A stretch of 32,327 nucleotides of DNA from Verrucomicrobiota bacterium (GTDB taxonomy: Bacteria; Verrucomicrobiota; Verrucomicrobiia; Limisphaerales; JACQFS01): contig JACQFS010000065.1 in assembly GCA_016199935.1 (NCBI GenBank), forward strand, positions 1-32,327. The letters are read 5' to 3'. Numbering within the stretch: position 1 is the first letter of the stretch; each line of letters starts with the position of its first letter. Positions 14,754 through 22,209 of this stretch are shown piece after piece. The notes under the pieces are model-generated. The model had not been told where the DNA came from, did no database searches, and saw only the letters and a list, made by a program, of their open reading frames with translations. The position numbers and the translations under genes were made by a program.

Positions 14754-16268
14754 TCAATGCGCCTCGGCCGTCTTCGCGACGAGATGCCACTCGGTCAGTT
14801 CGTCGAGCAGCACCTCCTCGACGGCCTCCACCGCCTGCGCCACGCTGGCCGGAGTTTGGAGCGCTTCCAGTTCCACCGCCGTCGTCGCGAGCCGGTGGGC
14901 CATTTCCGGATAACGATGATTGCGCCGGACGCTGTCGAGCACACCCTGCAGGCCGGAGGCGGTCGCGGCCGCCAGTGGCAGAACCAGCGGCAGCAATCGC
15001 ACGGCGAGGTTGCCGGGCACGGTGGCTTCCCATCCGAGGTGGGCGAGCTTGTTCAACAGGGCCGTCCCCACGAACACCGGCGCCGCGAGGGAACACCAGA
15101 CGGCGGTCTTTTTGCAGAACGAGTAAACCTTCGCCGCATGCGTCGCCTGCCGTGCAAAGTAACCTTCCTGCTCGCGGAGCCGGTCGCTCAGATACCGGCG
15201 CTTGAACCCTTCGAGCGAGTGCTCCGGCCCGAACTCCCGGCGGGCGGCCAGGCCCACCGTGACGGCGAAGCGATTCCACTCTGGCGCGTGCTGTTGAATC
15301 AGGGGGCGCAACGGGTCCAGTAGCGGCTGCGTCGCGCGCAGGCTGCGCACGAGCTCCGCGCCGAAGCGGGCCTTGAGCCAGTGCTCGCGGGTGTGCTTGG
15401 AGTGCAAATTCCAGATGAGCCACAATGCCGCCAGCACCATCAGCAATTCCGCCAGCGCGAGCGCCGGGGCGGCCAGGTGCGAAAGCTCGCCCGCGAAGCA
15501 CACCGCCACCGAGGCCACCACGGCCGCCGCCGTGTGCAAGATCATGGCCGACGACGCCGCGCGCCGGAACCGCGGCGCGTGGGCGTTGGCGACTTCGTCG
15601 AGTTCGCCGTGCAACGCCTGCGTGTCCTTGCCCAACGCTCCGCCCAGCGAGCGGCCCTTGCGGGAGGCCGAGTAATCCAGTTCCGCAAAGAGCGGATCGG
15701 GCGCCGGCCACTCGGCGGGGAAATTTTCGCGAGCCACCTGGCCGGTCGCACTGTGAATCCAGATCAGCGGCTTCTTCAGCGCGCGCGCCATCTGCACCGT
15801 CTGCTGGGTTCCGCCCAAGCCGCGCGAAGGCTGGCCGTCCCAGAACGCGATCAGCACATCGCAGCTTCGCAGCATTTGTGCGCTCGCGTCGAAGTAGCAG
15901 TTCGGCCGAACAAAATCCGACTCCGCCACCCGGAGCGTCCCGCCATGGGTTCCCCTTTGCGCCGCGTGGATTTGTTTTTCTGCGCGGGCCCATTCCGACG
16001 GCCCGACGAAATCAGCCCGGAAGTCCGCTGTCGGCAACGGCAGGATCAGGTGAACCGGAAGTTGCAGCCGGTGAGCCAACTCCACTGCCTCGATATCCGC
16101 GCCTTCCGCGATGCTGCTGTAAAACTGCAGGGCTCCAGTCTGCCTCGTGACTTGCTCAATCAACCACCGCAACTCCCGCTCCACGGCGGTTCTGAATTCC
16201 TTGGGGTTGGACACATCGCGGTGGCCCGCGAAGGCTGCAATCCAGACTCCCTGCATGACGGTGCTCAT
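14754..16268 (-). CDS. SLOG-like nucleotide-sensor domain fused to SLATT-like four-TM region
   Basis: The 504-residue protein starts with a Rossmann-like SLOG-type domain (about 5-175). It shows AFAGHRDVS (12-20), SSIAEGADIEAVELAHRL (51-68), VHLILPLP (72-79), a CDVLIAFWDG strand and GGTQQTVQMARALKKPLIWI. This matches SLOG families that bind nucleotides or NAD/ADP-ribose derivatives. Two TM hairpins follow: about 240-260 plus 266-287, and about 388-405 plus 420-440. The segment FKRRYLSDRLREQEGYFARQ before the second hairpin resembles DUF4231/SLATT proteins, predicted pore-forming effectors. A GAGGA Shine-Dalgarno lies 5 nt before the ATG, unusual for this window. Inferred role: membrane effector gated by a nucleotide signal. 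It faces the TIR gene with a 29-bp gap. Confidence 0.75.
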   Translation of the reverse strand: MSTVMQGVWIAAFAGHRDVSNPKEFRTAVERELRWLIEQVTRQTGALQFYSSIAEGADIEAVELAHRLQLPVHLILPLPTADFRADFVGPSEWARAEKQIHAAQRGTHGGTLRVAESDFVRPNCYFDASAQMLRSCDVLIAFWDGQPSRGLGGTQQTVQMARALKKPLIWIHSATGQVARENFPAEWPAPDPLFAELDYSASRKGRSLGGALGKDTQALHGELDEVANAHAPRFRRAASSAMILHTAAAVVASVAVCFAGELSHLAAPALALAELLMVLAALWLIWNLHSKHTREHWLKARFGAELVRSLRATQPLLDPLRPLIQQHAPEWNRFAVTVGLAARREFGPEHSLEGFKRRYLSDRLREQEGYFARQATHAAKVYSFCKKTAVWCSLAAPVFVGTALLNKLAHLGWEATVPGNLAVRLLPLVLPLAAATASGLQGVLDSVRRNHRYPEMAHRLATTAVELEALQTPASVAQAVEAVEEVLLDELTEWHLVAKTAEAH

Positions 16269-16292
16269 CGTGATCCTCGTTTGCTTGGTTTC

Positions 16293-16411
16293 TTCACCGT
16301 GAAAAATGGCTGGCCGGCGTTTTCTGTTAGCCGCCTGGTTGTTCCGGTGAAATGCATTTTCACCGAGCCGACTTTAACGAGCCGCCGGAAATGGTGAAGC
16401 CCCAAGGTGAA
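16293..16411. promoter_or_regulatory. Cluster of GGTGAA sites upstream of the SLOG-SLATT gene
   Basis: Five copies of GGTGAA or its complement lie in 119 bp, starting at 16293 (TTCACC), 16346, 16359 (TTCACC), 16393 and 16406. Two pairs are spaced 13 nt. The copies at 16345-16365 form an inverted repeat CGGTGAAA-TGCAT-TTTCACCG, and the copy at 16293 is part of TTCACCGTGAA. This occupies the 181-bp region upstream of the SLOG-SLATT start and downstream of the DUF3299 stop. It looks like an operator array; the regulator is unknown. Confidence 0.5.
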
Positions 16412-16449
16412 GGATTGTGCCCTGTCGGCACAGCTGACTCCTACGCGAT

Positions 16450-17064
16450 TCACAAATCCAGCGGTCCCGCCATTTTCTCCCCGTCCAGCGCGTAGATGCC
16501 CACGAGGTAGCCGTTCTCATACATCTCGCCCACCTTGAGCGAACCGTAGAGCGTCACCGCCTGGTCCATGATGGGCTTCACGCCCTTGCCGGTCATCTTC
16601 ACGCTCACCCACTCGTTGATCCGCGGCACGCTGCCGTAACAGCACATGGACTGGTCGCGCAAAATGAGCAGCTCGGTGATGAGTCCGCCCTCGACCTTGA
16701 GCGGCAGCATGAAGCCCTTGAGCGCGACGCGCTGGTTGTTGAGCTTCTTCACGTCGGCGGGAATCTGCTCCTTCGCCGGCTTGGCAGGCGCGTTGGTCTT
16801 CACGCTGGACTCGTCCGGCATGTCGTAGGTGAAGCCCGCGAGCTTGTCGAAACCGATGGTGAGGTAATCCTCTGCACCCTTCGCGGCAGGCGCGGTGGCG
16901 GCGGGCGCGGCCTTGACGGACTTGGCGTCAGCGGCGGGTGCGGTGAGCGGCACGATGGGCGCGCCTTTTACTTTTTTCGCGGGCTGGGCGGAGTCTGCCG
17001 CGAGGACAGACAACGGCGCGAGGGCGAGCAGGGCGGCTGCGGAAATCTTACAGATGACGTTCAT
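16450..17064 (-). CDS. Exported DUF3299-type protein
   Basis: The 204-residue protein has a signal peptide (ISAAALLALAPLSVLAAD), an Ala/Pro/Lys-rich linker to about 75, and a C-terminal domain with NNQRVALKGFMLPLKVEGGL, LLILRDQSMCCYGSVPRIN and VTLYGSLKVGEMYENGYLVG. The CCYG and surrounding pattern are those of DUF3299. ATG 17064 begins the signal peptide. An alternative GTG at 17097 overlaps the stop of the upstream lipoprotein gene (GTGA) and would add 11 residues. In this and related bacteria such proteins lie next to MacB-like ABC transporters. The molecular role is unknown; a periplasmic accessory, possibly metal-related because of the paired Cys, is a guess. Confidence 0.88.
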   Translation of the reverse strand: MNVICKISAAALLALAPLSVLAADSAQPAKKVKGAPIVPLTAPAADAKSVKAAPAATAPAAKGAEDYLTIGFDKLAGFTYDMPDESSVKTNAPAKPAKEQIPADVKKLNNQRVALKGFMLPLKVEGGLITELLILRDQSMCCYGSVPRINEWVSVKMTGKGVKPIMDQAVTLYGSLKVGEMYENGYLVGIYALDGEKMAGPLDL

Positions 17065-17093
17065 GCTTTCTTTCAGACGTTCGCCGCGCCGTT

Positions 17094-17549
17094 TCACTTC
17101 GGCAACTTGAATGCGACGGACGCGTAAGTCTTACCCCCGACCGCCAGTTCCTTCAACACGCCATCGAATCCCGCCGCCGTCTTGAGCCATTCGGCCTGCG
17201 TTTGGAACTGCGAGGTGTTGCCCGCGGTCTCGCCCGTCGCGGAGTTCGCCACGGGCTTGAACGTGAGCGTCTCCTCGCGGCCCGCGACCTTCGCCGTCAC
17301 CTGAAACGATTCCACCGGCAGCCGCACGAAATTCTCCGCGTGCGCGTCGAGCACGTAGGCATTGAGCACACCGCCCGCGGCGGCAATGAACTCGACGTTG
17401 AACTCGTGCTCGCCCAATTCCACCAACGTCCCGCCGTGCGGCGCCTCGTGATGATGGCCGCCGCCAGCGGCGTGGCCGGATTCATCGTGCTTCCCGCAAC
17501 CGGCGAGGAGGAGCGCGCCGGCGAAGGCGAAGGTGGTGAAGATTTTCAT
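17094..17549 (-). CDS. Histidine-rich lipoprotein
   Basis: The 151-residue protein has a lipoprotein signal (FTTFAFAGALLLAGC, Cys at 18) with a good LAGC lipobox. A His-rich stretch GHAAGGGHHHEAPHGGT follows, then a beta-rich domain (VELGEHEFNVEFIAAAGG, LNAYVLDAHAENFVRLP). The His cluster suggests binding of a transition metal, by analogy with metal-chaperone and efflux-associated proteins. ATG 17549 starts the signal peptide; the open frame upstream to 17702 runs through the palindromic repeat at 17561-17627 and is not coding in my view. Two ABC genes lie upstream and the DUF3299 gene 29 bp downstream, so this is probably one operon. Confidence 0.85.
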   Translation of the reverse strand: MKIFTTFAFAGALLLAGCGKHDESGHAAGGGHHHEAPHGGTLVELGEHEFNVEFIAAAGGVLNAYVLDAHAENFVRLPVESFQVTAKVAGREETLTFKPVANSATGETAGNTSQFQTQAEWLKTAAGFDGVLKELAVGGKTYASVAFKLPK

Positions 17550-17560
17550 CACTCCCGATT

Positions 17561-17627
17561 GTAGCAGTCGAGGTAACGAGACTCCATTCAATCGGAGCAG
17601 AGTGAGTCTCGACACCTCGACTGCTAC
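17561..17627. repeat. REP/MITE-like palindrome, copy A2
   Basis: Arms 17561-17584 and 17604-17627 pair at 22 of 24 positions, with a 19-nt spacer. The left arm starts GTAGCAGTCGAGGTAACGAG and matches copy A1 (12488) at 19 of 24 positions. It lies in the 101-bp gap between the ABC permease stop and the lipoprotein start and could attenuate read-through. Confidence 0.85.
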
Positions 17628-17650
17628 GAAACGTGGCGCGCTCGCTTTCA

Positions 17651-19072
17651 TCACGACACCGGCACCAGATTTTCCGCCACATCTGTCCGATACGCCTTCC
17701 ACGCCGGCACCACGCCCGCGAGTGCGCCGAGCGCGATCATGCCCGCCGGCGCGAGCAGCAGCACCGGATGCAACGTGAGCGGATCAATCACCACGCCCGT
17801 CTGCTCGCGGATGACCGCCGCGACCACGCTGACGATCACGCCGTAAATCCCAAACGCCACCGCCATGCCGATGGCCGAGATCGCCGCCGATTCGAGCACC
17901 ACCGCGCTGAAGATGGTTCCGCGTCGCGCGCCGAGCGCACGCAAGATGGCGATCTCGCGGCGGCGCTCGTTCATCGAGTTGTAAATGCTCGCGAGCACCG
18001 AGCCGGTCGCCACGAGCGCCACGAGGTAGGCGATGAGCGCAAGCACGCGATCCATCCAGCCGATTTTGTCGAAGAGCTGCGCCATGATCTGCGCGATGGG
18101 CCACGCGAAGGTGAGGCGGTTGCCCTGCTTGTTATACATTAGCTCAAGCTGCTTGCCGGCAATGGGCGAGCGGAGCTTCACGAGCACCGCGCTCACGTCG
18201 GTCGCCGTCTTGGGGTCGTGGCCCGCCATGTTCTGGATGCCCGCGAGCGAAATCCAAATCACGCGATCCGCCGGCGTGTTCGACGGTTCGAGCACTCCCA
18301 CGACCACATACTCCTCCTCGTGCTTGTCGCGCTCGTTGAAAATCAAACCGTGAAACGGCTGGAAAGTGTCGCCGTATTTCAGCCCGAGCTTGCGCGCCGC
18401 AAAACTCCCCACGACCGCCTCGCGCAAGTTCGGATCGAACACGCGCCCGCCCTCGCGCACCTTGAATTTTTTCCCCGGCGCGAATTCCACGTCGGTCAGC
18501 ATCTCCGTCGTCGTGCCCACGAGCCGGTAGCCGTGAAAATTATCACCGACCGCAATGGGCACGGCGAGGGCGACGCGCGTGTCCTTCTTGAGGTCGAGGT
18601 AATCGGCGTTCGCGAGATTTCCCGGCGAGGCTTCGAGGTGGAAGATGCTGTTGAGCACGAGTTGCAACTGCGAACTGCGCGCGCCGAGCACCGCGTCGAA
18701 ACCGCCCGTGACGCCGGTGAAGGTCTTCTGCGACTCGCTCTTCACGACCCACACCGCCATGAGCAACCCGCCCGCAAGCGCGATGCTCGCCGCCGTGACG
18801 CTGGTCGAGAGCGCGTGCTGGCGGAGGCTTTTGACGACTAGCCGAACAGCGTTCGAGAAAGTCTTATTCGATAGAAGACCAACGGTGCAGCCCATCCAAA
18901 CAACCCCAGCACTAATCTTCGTCAGAAGAAATCCCGCGAAAAGCTCTTGAGCCAAACGCTTGAACCCAAGAGCCAAGCAAAACTCGTGAGCCAACTGAGC
19001 CAACAGCCCGAAGCCAACGGTCAAACAAAATGCAAGCGTTGACGCGAAACAGAGCCGAGGAAGCCAGATCAT
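17651..19072 (-). CDS. MacB/FtsX-family ABC transporter permease
   Basis: The 473-residue protein shows MacB/LolC-like topology. A first TM lies near SVTAASIALAGGLLMAVWVV (about 92-111). A large extracytoplasmic domain follows (about 115-335; motifs GGFDAVLGARSSQLQLVLNS, VVGSFAARKLGLKYGDTF). Then come three TMs in the FtsX domain (VLALIAYLVALVATGSVLAS, MNERRREIAILRALGARRG, LLLAPAGMIALGALAGVVPA). Such permeases work with an ATPase to move lipoproteins, peptides or toxins from the periplasmic side. ATG 19072 lies 2 bp after the ATPase stop (tight coupling). However, the first 59 residues are of lower GC, hydrophobic and repetitive, and ATG 18895 is an alternative start closer to the family N-terminus. 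Confidence 0.88.
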   Translation of the reverse strand: MIWLPRLCFASTLAFCLTVGFGLLAQLAHEFCLALGFKRLAQELFAGFLLTKISAGVVWMGCTVGLLSNKTFSNAVRLVVKSLRQHALSTSVTAASIALAGGLLMAVWVVKSESQKTFTGVTGGFDAVLGARSSQLQLVLNSIFHLEASPGNLANADYLDLKKDTRVALAVPIAVGDNFHGYRLVGTTTEMLTDVEFAPGKKFKVREGGRVFDPNLREAVVGSFAARKLGLKYGDTFQPFHGLIFNERDKHEEEYVVVGVLEPSNTPADRVIWISLAGIQNMAGHDPKTATDVSAVLVKLRSPIAGKQLELMYNKQGNRLTFAWPIAQIMAQLFDKIGWMDRVLALIAYLVALVATGSVLASIYNSMNERRREIAILRALGARRGTIFSAVVLESAAISAIGMAVAFGIYGVIVSVVAAVIREQTGVVIDPLTLHPVLLLAPAGMIALGALAGVVPAWKAYRTDVAENLVPVS

Positions 19073-19074
19073 AA

Positions 19075-19761
19075 TTATGACACAACCTCCTTCGGCGCCG
19101 CCGCGCGGTTGATCCTCGCCAGATCCTGCACGGTCTCGAACTGCGCGAGCACCTCGCGGTCGTGGCTCACGAGCAGGAGCGCGGCGCCGTTCTCCCGGCA
19201 GCCTTCGCGGATGAGCGCGAGCGCCTCGCGGGCATTGGCGTGGTCGAGATTGCCGGTCGGCTCGTCGGCCAGCACGAGCTTGGGGCGATTCGCCAGCGCG
19301 CGCGCGACAGCGACGCGCTGCTGCTGGCCGGTGGAAAGCTGGCGTGGCTGGTGATGCAGCCGGTTCTCCAATCCCACACGCTTCAGCAACGCCATCGCGA
19401 ACTCGCGATCCTCGCCCGCGCCGAATGACATGCCGAGCAAAACATTTTCCAGCACGGTGTAGCCCTGGAGCAGATTGAAGGTCTGGAAAATGTAGCCGAT
19501 TTTCGTCGCGCGCAGCCGGTCGCGCTGCGGCTCGCTCAAGGCGGACATTTCCTCGCCACCGAGTCGGATGGTGCCGGAGTCCGGCTTGAGGATGCCGGCG
19601 ATGAGATTCAGCAGCGTGGTCTTGCCCGAGCCGCTTTCGCCCGCGAGCGCGACTTGCGCTTTTTCCTCCAGCGCGAATTCAGAAACATCCACGACGGCGT
19701 GAGTTGCGCCGTCGGGAGCGAGGAAGGATTTCTTGAGTTGGCTGACGTGCAGCAGCGGCAT
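19075..19761 (-). CDS. ABC transporter ATP-binding protein, MacB/LolD type
   Basis: The 228-residue ATPase has Walker A GESGSGKTT (41-49), Q-loop YIFQTFNLL (Q93), signature LSTGQQQRVAVARAL (142-156), Walker B LVLADEPTGNLD (162-173) and H-loop His200. NLLQGYTVLENVLL and DEPTGNLD are typical of LolD/MacB ATPases that pair with FtsX-fold permeases, and that permease gene starts 2 bp after its stop codon. ATG 19761 fits the family N-terminus (LHVSQLKKSF). The open frame upstream to 20007 passes through a palindromic repeat and is discarded. Confidence 0.95.
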   Translation of the reverse strand: MPLLHVSQLKKSFLAPDGATHAVVDVSEFALEEKAQVALAGESGSGKTTLLNLIAGILKPDSGTIRLGGEEMSALSEPQRDRLRATKIGYIFQTFNLLQGYTVLENVLLGMSFGAGEDREFAMALLKRVGLENRLHHQPRQLSTGQQQRVAVARALANRPKLVLADEPTGNLDHANAREALALIREGCRENGAALLLVSHDREVLAQFETVQDLARINRAAAPKEVVS

Positions 19762-19840
19762 CGCGGCGAGTGAAGCAGGGTTGGGAGAAATTTTCAGCAA
19801 CGGTCTGACGGGAGCGCGGCGCGGAGTGTTCAGTTGCCAT

Positions 19841-19914
19841 CGGAGGGACGAGCTACGCGAGTCCCCATAATCTTCCCGCGGAAAAGTCAGGGACTCGCGT
19901 AGCTCGTCCCTCCG
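19841..19914. repeat. REP/MITE-like palindrome, copy B1
   Basis: A perfect 25-bp inverted repeat: arms 19841-19865 and 19890-19914, starting CGGAGGGACGAGCTACGCGA. The 24-nt spacer ends GGAAAAGTCA, close to the end of the A1 spacer. The arms are identical to those of copy B2 at 31276; the B2 spacer resembles this one in reverse orientation. It lies between the glycosyltransferase stop and the ABC ATPase start. Confidence 0.9.
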
Positions 19915-19919
19915 AACGG

Positions 19920-20645
19920 TTATGCCAGCGGCACGCGCTTGAGCCGCCGCTTCTGTAACCAGCCCACGCCGACGAGATCGTAGAGGCCGCGCCACACGCG
20001 GTTCCACACGCCGTATTTAGAGACGCCTGCCACGCGCGGACGATGGTTCACCGGCACCTCCTTCGTGCTCACACCATTTCCAGCCACGAGAATGGGTAGG
20101 AAGCGATGCCAGCCGTTGAAGGGCAGCACGCCTTCGAGCGCGGTGCGCTTGAAGACGCGGCACGCGCAGCCGGTGTCCTGAAAATCCGCACCGAGCGCCG
20201 TCTTGCGCGCCCAGCGGGCGATGCGCGAGGAGACCTTGCGCACTAACGTGTCGCGCCGGTTCACACGCTTGCCGCAGACGAAATCCACCGTCGCGAGTTC
20301 CGCGAGCAGCCGCGGCAAATCCGCCGGGTCATTCTGCAAATCACCATCGAGCGTGGCGATGATCGGCGCCGTGGAATTCTGAATGCCCGTCCACACGGCG
20401 GCGCTCTGACCGGCGTTGCGCGCATGACGGACGCCGCGCACGCGCGGATCGGTGGCACGCGCCTCGGCAATGCGTTGCGGCGTGGCGTCGCGGCTCGCGT
20501 CGTCCACGAAGACGAGTTCCCACGGGTGGTTCACGTCCTTGAATGCGGCAGCTACTTCGCGCGCCATCGGCAGCACGTTGTCCGCCTCGTCGAAGACGGG
20601 GACGATGATGGAGATTTCGGCGGACACCGGATTCGTTATGCCCAA
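19920..20645 (-). CDS. GT2-family glycosyltransferase (dolichol/undecaprenyl-phosphate glycosyltransferase type)
   Basis: The 241-residue protein has a GT-A fold of the DPM1/ArnC type: ISIIVPVFDEADNVLPMARE, WELVFVDDASRDATPQ, RNAGQSAAVWTGIQNS, the metal-binding DxD in TLDGDLQNDP (D99 and D101) and the acceptor region ADFQDTGCACRVFKR with GWHRFLPIL. It would transfer a sugar from a nucleotide-sugar to a polyprenyl phosphate on the cytoplasmic face. It lacks the C-terminal TM pair of many such enzymes. The start is uncertain: TTG at 20645 is the longest, GTG at 20627 (V-S-A-E-I-S) is an equally good choice. ubiX starts divergently 80 bp away. Confidence 0.9.
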   Translation of the reverse strand: MGITNPVSAEISIIVPVFDEADNVLPMAREVAAAFKDVNHPWELVFVDDASRDATPQRIAEARATDPRVRGVRHARNAGQSAAVWTGIQNSTAPIIATLDGDLQNDPADLPRLLAELATVDFVCGKRVNRRDTLVRKVSSRIARWARKTALGADFQDTGCACRVFKRTALEGVLPFNGWHRFLPILVAGNGVSTKEVPVNHRPRVAGVSKYGVWNRVWRGLYDLVGVGWLQKRRLKRVPLA

Positions 20646-20687
20646 AGCGCGAGGTCAACGGAAGTGATTTCCCGCGAAGCCGCGCGC

Positions 20688-20717
20688 TTGCGGCGGAACG
20701 TTCTGCCACCTTACTCT
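20688..20717 (+). promoter_or_regulatory. Candidate ubiX promoter
   Basis: TTGCGG (20688-20693), an 18-nt spacer, TACTCT (20712-20717), then 8 nt to the TTG start at 20726. The predicted transcript starts about at the start codon. Confidence 0.5.
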
Positions 20718-20725
20718 GCCCGCGT

Positions 20726-21283
20726 TTGAAAATCCTCGTCGCCATCACCGGGGCCACCGGCATCCTTTACGCCCAGCGCCTGCTCGACAACCTCGACCCG
20801 CAGGAGCACGAGGTGCATCTGGTGCTCTCGAATTACGCGCATCAGGTCATCGCCGAGGAGTTGCCGGAAGGACTCAAGCTCCGGCCCGGCGTGCAGCAGC
20901 ACAGCCTCAAGAGCATGAACATGCCCTTCGCCAGCGGCTCCAATCCGCCCGACGCGATGGTGGTCATCCCCTGCACGATGGGCACGCTCGGCCGCATCGC
21001 GCACGGCTTCAGCGAGGACGTGCTGCTGCGCAGCGCCGACGTGGTGCTGAAGGAAAAGCGCAAGCTCATCCTCGTCCCGCGCGAGACGCCGCTGAGCCTG
21101 GTGCATGTGAAAAATTTCGAGCTGCTGCTGCTCGCGGGCGCGACGATCCTGCCGGCGAACCCCTCCTACTACACGCGCCCGACGACGGTCGTTGAGGTCA
21201 TTGACACCGTCGTCTCCCGCGTGCTCGACCACCTGGGCGTGCCGAACAAACTCGCGCCGCGCTGGCAGGAGGAGAGGGAGTAA
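20726..21283 (+). CDS. ubiX: UbiX-family flavin prenyltransferase
   Basis: The 185-residue flavoprotein matches UbiX/Pad1 in length and motifs: ILVAITGATGILYAQRLLD, DAMVVIPCTMGTLGRIAHGF, KLILVPRETPLS and GATILPANPSYY. The family joins dimethylallyl phosphate to FMN to make prenylated FMN, the cofactor of UbiD-type decarboxylases. The start is TTG. The next gene, a UbiA-like prenyltransferase, overlaps by 1 nt (TAATG), and mqnE lies on the other side of the giant gene. The pair therefore probably serves menaquinone formation by the futalosine route, where UbiX-, UbiD- and UbiA-like enzymes act late. No UbiD gene is in the window. Confidence 0.93.
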   Translation: MKILVAITGATGILYAQRLLDNLDPQEHEVHLVLSNYAHQVIAEELPEGLKLRPGVQQHSLKSMNMPFASGSNPPDAMVVIPCTMGTLGRIAHGFSEDVLLRSADVVLKEKRKLILVPRETPLSLVHVKNFELLLLAGATILPANPSYYTRPTTVVEVIDTVVSRVLDHLGVPNKLAPRWQEERE

Positions 21284-22197
21284 TGTTCCGCACGGTCGCC
21301 AAGTGGGCTTCCTTCGTGAAGTTCTCGCACACCATTTTCGCGCTCCCCTTCGCGCTCGCCTCGATGGTCGTGGCCGCCCGCGACACGCGCGGCTGGCCGG
21401 GCTGGGAAAAATTCCTGCTCATCCTCGCCGCGATGGTCTGCGCGCGGACGTGCGCGATGGCCTTTAACCGCATCGTGGACCGGAAATTCGACGCGATGAA
21501 TCCGCGCACGGCGGGGCGGCACCTGCCGGCGGGGCAAATCTCGCTTTCCACGGCTATCGCATTTTGTGTCCTCAGCGCGGCGGGGCTGGTCGTCGCCAGC
21601 TTCTTCATCAACCGCATCTGCTTCTACCTCTCACCCGTCGCGCTGTTTTTCGTCTGCTTCTACTCGCTGACGAAACGCTTCACCGACTACACGCACGTGT
21701 GGCTCGGCCTCGCGCTGGCGCTCGCGCCCATCGGCGCGTGGCTGGCGGTGCGGGACATGGACGCCTTCACGACGTGGTGGCCGATGCAGGAAAGTTTTCT
21801 GCTGCCGCTCCTCCTCGCCGTAGCCGTGGTGTTCTGGCTCGTGGGCTTCGACCTCATCTACGCGCTGCAGGACTACGAGTTTGACAAACGCGCCGGGCTG
21901 CATTCGCTCGTCGTCGCGTGGGGGCCGAAGAACGCGTTGCGCGCGGCGTTCCTCGCGCACCTCGTGATGTGGATGCTGCTGTTCGGCTTCGGGCTGCTGT
22001 CGCGGTTCCGGTTCGCCTACCTGGTCGGGATGCTCATCATCGGCGGGAGCCTGGCGTTCGAGCATTTCCTCGCGCGGCGGCGGAGCATGAACTGGGTGCA
22101 GAACGCTTTCTTCCGGCTGAACGCGCTGGTGAGCTTGGTGTTCCTGATCGTGACGGTGACGGAAGTGCTGCTGCCGGGGTTCCGGTTCAATCGGTGA
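21283..22197 (+). CDS. UbiA-like membrane prenyltransferase (MqnP-like)
   Basis: The 304-residue integral membrane protein has about nine TM segments and the two Asp-rich motifs of UbiA enzymes: NRIVDRKFD (62-70) and DLIYALQDYEFD (190-201), which bind Mg2+ and the polyprenyl diphosphate. The phrase KFSHTIFALPFALASM near the start is typical of the MqnP/UbiA group in bacteria with the futalosine pathway. The likely reaction is prenylation of the naphthoate (or related) ring of the menaquinone precursor. Translation is coupled to ubiX by TAATG. The stop is 12 bp from the stop of the convergent giant gene. Confidence 0.93.
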   Translation: MFRTVAKWASFVKFSHTIFALPFALASMVVAARDTRGWPGWEKFLLILAAMVCARTCAMAFNRIVDRKFDAMNPRTAGRHLPAGQISLSTAIAFCVLSAAGLVVASFFINRICFYLSPVALFFVCFYSLTKRFTDYTHVWLGLALALAPIGAWLAVRDMDAFTTWWPMQESFLLPLLLAVAVVFWLVGFDLIYALQDYEFDKRAGLHSLVVAWGPKNALRAAFLAHLVMWMLLFGFGLLSRFRFAYLVGMLIIGGSLAFEHFLARRRSMNWVQNAFFRLNALVSLVFLIVTVTEVLLPGFRFNR

Positions 22198-22209
22198 GCG
22201 CCGCTCCCG

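Noticed and set aside
14650-15993. 447-residue frame on the minus strand overlapping the SLOG-SLATT gene
   Set aside because: Same strand, different frame, low-complexity Arg/Ala/Gly composition. The 504-residue frame has TM segments and SLOG motifs.
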